A stretch of 7,378 nt of DNA from Proteiniphilum sp. GTDB taxonomy: Bacteria > Bacteroidota > Bacteroidia > Bacteroidales > Dysgonomonadaceae. The first letter of the stretch is position 1, and every line of letters begins with the position of its first letter. Positions 1-7,378 of the stretch are shown piece after piece. The notes beneath the pieces were generated by a model. It was not told the origin of the DNA and ran no database searches. It saw only the letters and a program-made list of their open reading frames with translations. The stretch lies in assembly GCA_031284475.1 (NCBI GenBank), contig JAISZV010000029.1, forward strand, positions 1-7,378, in the 5' to 3' direction. Made by a program: the position numbers and the translations under genes.

Positions 1-3153
<3,153 letters not shown>

Positions 3154-3166
3154 CGGAAAAAACATC

Positions 3167-3175
3167 TATCTTTAC
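3167..3175 (+). promoter_or_regulatory. Possible -7 promoter box for the phosphoesterase
   Basis: TATCTTTAC fits the Bacteroidota -7 consensus TAnnTTTG except for A in place of the final G. It lies in the 51-bp gap after the glycosidase, 30 bp (last base to A of ATG) before the phosphoesterase start. No good -33 TTTG/TTG element sits at the usual 19-21 bp; the nearest TTG is at 3150-3152, only 14 bp away. It is therefore a weak candidate, but it would allow transcription independent of the upstream gene. Confidence 0.35.
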
Positions 3176-3204
3176 AGCTCAACGGAATCATAAAACTCAT
3201 CGCA

Positions 3205-4776
3205 ATGAAAAAGAATTTACTCGTTCTCACCCTGCTATTCAGTAGTAGTATCCTTGCTTATTCTCAACAGACAGCCAACGGATATGTATATGACGACGCC
3301 AACAGAAACGGCAAAAAAGAGCGGCGTGAAGCCGGCATTCCCAATGTAGCCGTTTCAAACGGCGTTGACGTAGCGCTTACAGATGATAAAGGGTTTTACA
3401 CGCTGCCCGTGAGCGACGGCAATACCATTTTTGTGATCAAACCCAGCGGATATAAAACCCCGGTGGACGAAAATTTCATTCCCCGGTTTTATTACCACCA
3501 CAAACCGGAAGGTTCGCCTGAATCTTTCACCTACAAAGGAGTATCGCCTACGGGAAATCTCCCCAAGTCGATAGACTTTGCCCTCCGCAAACAGGACGAG
3601 CCGGAGAATTTTACCGCCGTTATTTTCGGCGACCCACAACCCTACTCCATCCAGGATATGGACTATTTCACGGAAAAGGTCGTAAACGATGTAAAAAAGA
3701 CCGATAAAACCCTGTTCGGCGTTAGCTTGGGCGATATTGCAGGCGATAACCTCAACCTGCATCCCGTCTACAAGGAGCGGATGCGCCGTTTGGAACTGCC
3801 GTGGTACAACGTAATGGGCAACCACGATATGAATTACGAGGCTACTACCGACGAACTCTCGGATGAAACGTTTGTAAAGAATTTCGGCAGCGCCAATTAC
3901 GCATTCAACTACGGCAAAGCGCACTTTATCATTCTCGACAATATCCTTTATCCCGATCCCCGTAGCGGTAAAGGCTACTGGGGCGGTTACCGCGAGGATC
4001 AGCTTATTTTCCTGGAAAACAACCTGAAATATGTTCCCAAAGACCGGTTAGTGGTTCTGTCGCAACACATTCACATGAAAGATAATTCGGGCGGTGCATA
4101 CCGGTTGGAAGACCGTCAGCGGGTGTTCGACCTGCTGAAAGATTATGAGAACGTACTGATCATGTCGGCGCACACCCATTTACAGGATCAGATCGAATAC
4201 AGGGAAGCCGAAGGATGGAAAGGAAAAAAGCCCTTGCATGAATACAACGTAGCGACTACTTCGGGCGACTGGTATTCGGGGAAACTGGATGAGAACGGAT
4301 GGCCCGACGCTACCATGCGCGACGGCACGCCGCAAGGCTACGCTTTTTTGAATATCAACGGAAATCAATACGATGTGGATTACAAAGTAGCCGGCAAGGA
4401 AAGCGATTATCAAATGAACATCTTTGCCCCGAAAGTAGTCGCGTATAAAAGAGGAACAACGTCGCAAATCGTGGTAAATTTCTTTATAGGTAGCCAAAAT
4501 GATCTGGTGGAATACAGGATTGATGAGGGCGAATGGCGGAAAATGCGCTATACCTCCGCTCCTGATCTCAACTATCTTATAAAATTGCTGGAATGGGATT
4601 TCACCGAGGAGTTACTGCCCGGACGGCGACCGTCTAATCCGGAGGACTGTACACACTTATGGAGCGCGCCTGTGCAGGCCGACCTGCCCGCCGGCAAGCA
4701 TACCATCGAAGTGCGGGCTACCGACAGATACGGCAAAATCCACTCAGGCAAGAGAACCTATTCCATCCTCGAATAA
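3205..4776 (+). CDS. Exported calcineurin-like metallophosphoesterase
   Basis: This 523-residue protein begins with a Sec signal peptide: MKKN, a hydrophobic core LLVLTLLF, and a probable signal peptidase I cut after AYS (residues 18-20). No lipobox cysteine is present, so a periplasmic or released location is likely. Residues about 23-95 form a beta-sandwich of the carboxypeptidase-regulatory/SdrB type (MetallophosN-like), with DDANRNGKKE resembling a calcium-binding loop. The catalytic domain spans about 135-375. Its metal motifs are GDPQ (D143, Q145), LGDIAGD (D177), GNHD (N206, H207, D208), SQHIH (H288, H290) and AHTH (H323, H325). Residues about 415-523 form a C-terminal beta-rich domain of the MetallophosC kind. 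The first motif is D-x-Q rather than D-x-H. This three-part architecture is common in Bacteroidales; it implies hydrolysis of a phosphomonoester or phosphodiester with two metal ions, but the substrate is unknown. The ATG at 3205 is chosen because it directly precedes the signal peptide; no Shine-Dalgarno sequence is seen. It could be co-transcribed with the glycosidase upstream. Confidence 0.93.
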   Translation: MKKNLLVLTLLFSSSILAYSQQTANGYVYDDANRNGKKERREAGIPNVAVSNGVDVALTDDKGFYTLPVSDGNTIFVIKPSGYKTPVDENFIPRFYYHHKPEGSPESFTYKGVSPTGNLPKSIDFALRKQDEPENFTAVIFGDPQPYSIQDMDYFTEKVVNDVKKTDKTLFGVSLGDIAGDNLNLHPVYKERMRRLELPWYNVMGNHDMNYEATTDELSDETFVKNFGSANYAFNYGKAHFIILDNILYPDPRSGKGYWGGYREDQLIFLENNLKYVPKDRLVVLSQHIHMKDNSGGAYRLEDRQRVFDLLKDYENVLIMSAHTHLQDQIEYREAEGWKGKKPLHEYNVATTSGDWYSGKLDENGWPDATMRDGTPQGYAFLNINGNQYDVDYKVAGKESDYQMNIFAPKVVAYKRGTTSQIVVNFFIGSQNDLVEYRIDEGEWRKMRYTSAPDLNYLIKLLEWDFTEELLPGRRPSNPEDCTHLWSAPVQADLPAGKHTIEVRATDRYGKIHSGKRTYSILE

Positions 4777-4835
4777 TCTCTCCGCGGCCAAACAAAAAGC
4801 ATCGCAAAATGAAAGAAAACGCTATTATGTTATAA
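4777..4835. other. Short convergent intergenic gap, no clear terminator
   Basis: These 59 bp separate the stop codons of the phosphoesterase and the polyprenyl synthase, which converge here. I looked for a GC-rich hairpin followed by a T-run in either direction and found none. There is only a CCGCGG palindrome at 4782-4787 and a weak AT-only inverted repeat, ATTAT/ATAAT, at 4824-4836. Confidence 0.6.
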
Positions 4836-5810
4836 TTAGTAGTCGCGGTCGTTCAAATAAGATAGAAAAATCCGCAACATATTTTTAATATCTTCATTTA
4901 CGGTAAGAACTGATATAATCGTCCCCGCCTCATCCAGCAGTTCTTTTATTTTATTACGGGCATATTCTACTCCGCGGTATTCTTTGGCAAAATCGAGTAT
5001 ACGCTCAATATTTTCCTCCGAATAATCACGTGATTGAATAACCTTCAATATCTGTTCCGAGACTGCCTTAGGTGCATTTTGCAAAGCATATATAAGCGGC
5101 AGCGTCACTTTTCCCTCCCGGATATCGTTCCCGGTGGGTTTACCCACGCCGGCTTTGTAATAATCAAAAATATCGTCCCTTATCTGGAAACATATCCCCA
5201 GTATTCCGCCCAGCCGGCTGAACCGGGAGATAATTTGCGGCGATGCGCCACCCGTAATAGCTCCTATAGTAATGCTGGCACGCAATAAAGAGGCTGTTTT
5301 CTTTTCAATCACCTCAAAATAAGACTCCTCGTCTATGATGGCCTTTTCGGCAAGCGAAAATTGTTCCAACTCGCCTTCCGTAAGGCTCTGTCCCAACTCC
5401 GATATAATCTTCACAATGTCGAGATTATACGTTTTTACGCTTTCGGCCAATGCCGACGACAAAAAATAATCCCCCACAAGCACGGCCAGGGTGTTATCAT
5501 ATACGGCATTCACCGAACGCCTTCCCCTGCGCATATCCGACTTATCTATTACATCATCGTGCATCAGCGTGGCTGTGTGCAACAACTCCACGGTTACGGC
5601 GCCGTGATATGTCTCCGGAACAATTTGCCCGCAGGCTTTTGCAGTCAACAACACCAACATAGGCCTTAACCGTTTTCCCTTGCCCTTAAAAACATAATCG
5701 ACAATTCCTGAAATACGGGGATTGTCGCTTTTGATTGATTCTCGCAAGTAAACGTCAAAAAGATCCAACTCTTGCCGCAGAAATCTTCTTATGATATGAC
5801 TTTGATCCAT
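4836..5810 (-). CDS. Long-chain trans-polyprenyl diphosphate synthase
   Basis: This 324-residue all-alpha prenyltransferase has the class signatures in order: GKGKRLRP (43-50, binding the isopentenyl diphosphate phosphates), first aspartate-rich motif DDVID (85-89) followed by DMRRGRRS, a KT pair (171-172), second aspartate-rich motif DDIFD (212-216), and GNDIREGKVTLP (227-238). It condenses isopentenyl diphosphate onto an allylic diphosphate to make an all-trans chain. The residue five before the first motif is a small alanine (A80, in LLHTATLMHDD), as in E. coli octaprenyl diphosphate synthase IspB, and no bulky aromatic residue blocks the pocket there; this points to a long product, most likely the menaquinone side chain. 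Chain length cannot be fixed from sequence, so I give no gene symbol. The start is the ATG at 5808-5810: an in-frame TGA lies shortly upstream and a purine-rich AGGAGG precedes it. The protein should be cytoplasmic or membrane-associated. It is divergent from polA and shares a 99-bp region with it. Confidence 0.93.
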   Translation of the reverse strand: MDQSHIIRRFLRQELDLFDVYLRESIKSDNPRISGIVDYVFKGKGKRLRPMLVLLTAKACGQIVPETYHGAVTVELLHTATLMHDDVIDKSDMRRGRRSVNAVYDNTLAVLVGDYFLSSALAESVKTYNLDIVKIISELGQSLTEGELEQFSLAEKAIIDEESYFEVIEKKTASLLRASITIGAITGGASPQIISRFSRLGGILGICFQIRDDIFDYYKAGVGKPTGNDIREGKVTLPLIYALQNAPKAVSEQILKVIQSRDYSEENIERILDFAKEYRGVEYARNKIKELLDEAGTIISVLTVNEDIKNMLRIFLSYLNDRDY

Positions 5811-5812
5811 CG

Positions 5813-5818
5813 CCTCCT
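5813..5818 (-). promoter_or_regulatory. Shine-Dalgarno-like AGGAGG of the polyprenyl synthase
   Basis: On the minus strand a full AGGAGG stands only 2 bp before the ATG at 5808-5810. That spacing is shorter than the usual 5-9 bp, so its effect on initiation is uncertain. No alternative in-frame ATG nearby would suit it better. The other two starts visible in the window have no such motif, as is normal for Bacteroidota. Confidence 0.4.
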
Positions 5819-5831
5819 GAATTTTATATCA

Positions 5832-5865
5832 CAAATTTATAAATTATCCTCCGCTTCGCAACAAA
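5832..5865 (-). promoter_or_regulatory. Bacteroidota-type promoter for the polyprenyl synthase
   Basis: Read on the minus strand, a TTTGTTG element (plus 5859-5865) is followed by TAAATTTG (plus 5832-5839). Measured from the second TTG (plus 5859-5861) the spacer is exactly 19 bp. TAAATTTG is a full match to the -7 consensus TAnnTTTG, and TTTG/TTG at this distance matches the -33 element. Transcription would start roughly 10-20 bp before the ATG, giving a very short leader. This is the best promoter candidate in the window. Confidence 0.6.
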
Positions 5866-5871
5866 TATTCG

Positions 5872-5880
5872 TAACTTTAC
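5872..5880 (+). promoter_or_regulatory. Possible -7 promoter box for polA
   Basis: TAACTTTAC matches TAnnTTTG at all but the last fixed position and lies 30 bp before the polA ATG. No clear -33 TTTG is present at 19-21 bp upstream, where the sequence is the CCTCCGCTTCG stretch. The box sits next to the -33 element of the divergent synthase promoter, so RNA polymerase binding at the two could interfere. Confidence 0.42.
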
Positions 5881-5909
5881 ACTTCTTAATTCTACTTTAT
5901 TAATTATTT

Positions 5910-7378
5910 ATGAACAAAAGCAAGCTTTTCCTTCTGGACGCCTACGCATTTATTTACCGCTCCTACTACGCGTTTATCAAAAATCCGAGGATAAACTCAA
6001 AAGGCGAAAACACATCTGCCGTTTTCGGATTTGTAAATACTTTGGAAGAGGTGCTCCATAAGGAGAATCCATCGCATATAGCCGTCGTTTTCGACCCTGA
6101 AGGCCCTACTTTCCGCCACCGGGAATTTGAGGCTTACAAGGCGCAACGGGAAGCCACGCCCGAAGATATTAAACGCTCTATTCCCATCATCAAACAGATT
6201 GTGGCCGCCTATAATATCCCCATCCTGGAAGCGCCCGGTTATGAAGCCGATGATGTGATCGGCACTATTGCAAAACGGGTAGACAAAGGACGGTTTGACG
6301 TTTATATGATGACGCCCGACAAAGACTACGGACAACTCGCCGAACCCCATATCTTTATCTACAAACCCAAATACGGCAGTAACGATTTCGATATCCTGGA
6401 CGACAAGAAAGTGATGGAGAAATATGATCTTTCCAGTCCCGCTCAAATGATAGACCTGCTGGGGCTGATGGGGGACGCTTCCGACAATATCCCCGGTTGC
6501 CCGGGAGTAGGGGAAAAGACAGCCGTAAAACTGCTCAAAGAATTTGGCTCTATAGAAAACCTGCTCGCACAAAGCAACCAACTGAAAGGAATGTTACAAC
6601 AGAAGATAGAGGAAAATCGCGAGCAGATTCTTTTCTCAAAATTCCTTGCCACTATCAAGACCGACGTCCCCATTGAGGTAGAGGAGGCCGATCTCGCCCG
6701 GAAAGAGATAAACAAAGAAGCGGTAAAAGCGCTTTTTGAAGCGTTGGAATTTAGGACATTCCTGTACCGCATGTTCAACCAGACTCCTCCGGCCGCCGCG
6801 CCTAAAGGGCCTATACAAGGCGATCTGTTCGCGGCGATTGATGAAGAGGCCGTACAGGAAACAGCGCCAACAGACGAATTATCCGCCGGGTTCACCGATA
6901 TCCGCACAACGCCCCACCACTACACAATGATACGGTCGGAAAAAGAGATGGCTGAGTTGTGCGAAAAGTTGTTGCGGGAGAAAGAGGTATGTTTCGACAC
7001 GGAAACCACCAGTATAGATCCGTTACTGAGCGATTTGGTAGGGCTTTCTTTCGCCGTCAGGGAAGGGGAAGCCTGGTACGTACCCATCGCCGCCCAACGC
7101 GAAGCGGCGTATCGCCAGGCCGGGATATTCAAACCTTTTTTTGAAGATGAAACCATCCTTAAGATCGGACAAAACCTCAAATATGATATCTTAGCGCTGC
7201 GCAATTACGATATCCGGGTGAGCGGCAAGCTCTTCGACACCATGATAGCCCATTATCTCCTCAATCCGGAGATTCGCCACGGAATGGATTATATGGCGGA
7301 AACCTACCTCAAATACCGTACGATCCATATCGAAGCGCTGATCGGGCCAAGAGGTAAGAACCAAAAAAACATGCGTGA
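5910..7378 (+). CDS. polA: DNA polymerase I, N-terminal part (3' end outside window)
   Basis: The frame runs from the ATG at 5910 to the window edge without a stop: 489 full codons of an expected total of about 900-950. Residues 1-290 form the 5'-nuclease (FEN-like) domain. The acidic metal-binding set known from E. coli Pol I appears complete: D10, D62, E112, D114 and D115 (YEADDVIG), D137 and D139 (TPDKDYGQL), D189 and D192 (GDASDNIPG). A helix-hairpin-helix follows (GCPGVGEKTA, from 196). Residues about 291-335 are a low-complexity linker containing QGDLF. The 3'-5' exonuclease domain begins near 336, with Exo I FDTET (D363, E365) and Exo II GQNLKYD (D426) both intact; Exo III and the whole polymerase domain lie beyond the window. 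The enzyme removes RNA primers, fills gaps and acts in excision repair, with probable proofreading. The start is preceded by the A/T-rich TTAATTATTT with no Shine-Dalgarno sequence. Confidence 0.96.
   Translation, partial: MNKSKLFLLDAYAFIYRSYYAFIKNPRINSKGENTSAVFGFVNTLEEVLHKENPSHIAVVFDPEGPTFRHREFEAYKAQREATPEDIKRSIPIIKQIVAAYNIPILEAPGYEADDVIGTIAKRVDKGRFDVYMMTPDKDYGQLAEPHIFIYKPKYGSNDFDILDDKKVMEKYDLSSPAQMIDLLGLMGDASDNIPGCPGVGEKTAVKLLKEFGSIENLLAQSNQLKGMLQQKIEENREQILFSKFLATIKTDVPIEVEEADLARKEINKEAVKALFEALEFRTFLYRMFNQTPPAAAPKGPIQGDLFAAIDEEAVQETAPTDELSAGFTDIRTTPHHYTMIRSEKEMAELCEKLLREKEVCFDTETTSIDPLLSDLVGLSFAVREGEAWYVPIAAQREAAYRQAGIFKPFFEDETILKIGQNLKYDILALRNYDIRVSGKLFDTMIAHYLLNPEIRHGMDYMAETYLKYRTIHIEALIGPRGKNQKNMR

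Noticed and set aside
3355..3924. 189-residue open frame antisense to the phosphoesterase
   Set aside because: It lies wholly within a gene with clear catalytic motifs, has no recognisable domain and looks like a shadow of the plus-strand codon pattern.
4824..4836. ATTAT-GTT-ATAAT inverted repeat as a terminator
   Set aside because: The stem is 5 bp of A/T only, with no following T-run on either strand; too weak to call.
4782..4848. CCGCG ... CGCGG pairing across the convergent gap
   Set aside because: A 5-bp stem with a loop of over 50 bp is expected by chance and extends into the synthase coding region.
5997..6581. 194-residue open frame antisense to polA, and the overlapping one at 6443-6907
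   Set aside because: Both sit inside the conserved 5'-nuclease coding region, and their translations show no family motif.

Overview
The window reads as ordinary chromosome from a member of the Bacteroidota, most likely the order Bacteroidales. The reasons are a large LacZ-type GH2 glycosidase of the kind common in polysaccharide-degrading Bacteroidales, a secreted three-domain calcineurin-like phosphoesterase, A/T-rich start regions mostly without Shine-Dalgarno sequences, and promoter-like boxes matching the Bacteroidota TAnnTTTG type. Base composition looks balanced, near 50% GC. I cannot name the genus with confidence; Parabacteroides, Dysgonomonas or relatives are guesses.

Layout: (1) Bases 1-3153, + strand: a beta-galactosidase-type GH2 enzyme whose N-terminus lies upstream of the window. 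(2) Bases 3205-4776, + strand: an exported metallophosphoesterase, 51 bp downstream of the glycosidase and possibly co-transcribed with it, although a promoter-like box lies in the gap. (3) Bases 4836-5810, - strand: a long-chain trans-polyprenyl diphosphate synthase, convergent with the phosphoesterase. (4) Bases 5910-7378, + strand: the first 489 residues of DNA polymerase I (polA), cut by the right edge and divergent from the synthase across a 99-bp AT-rich intergenic region that carries promoter-like boxes for both genes. All four genes keep their expected catalytic residues over the part visible, and none has an internal stop or frameshift.

Functionally there are two halves. The left half is a secreted catabolic pair: glycoside cleavage plus phosphoester cleavage, presumably in the periplasm or at the cell surface. 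The right half is housekeeping: quinone side-chain synthesis and DNA repair/replication. No SusC/SusD, regulator, mobile element, tRNA, rRNA, CRISPR array or defence gene is visible. I found no evidence of a previously undescribed system. The most useful second looks are a clamp-binding-like QGDLF motif in the PolA interdomain linker, and near-identical promoter-like boxes at the same distance from two unrelated start codons.
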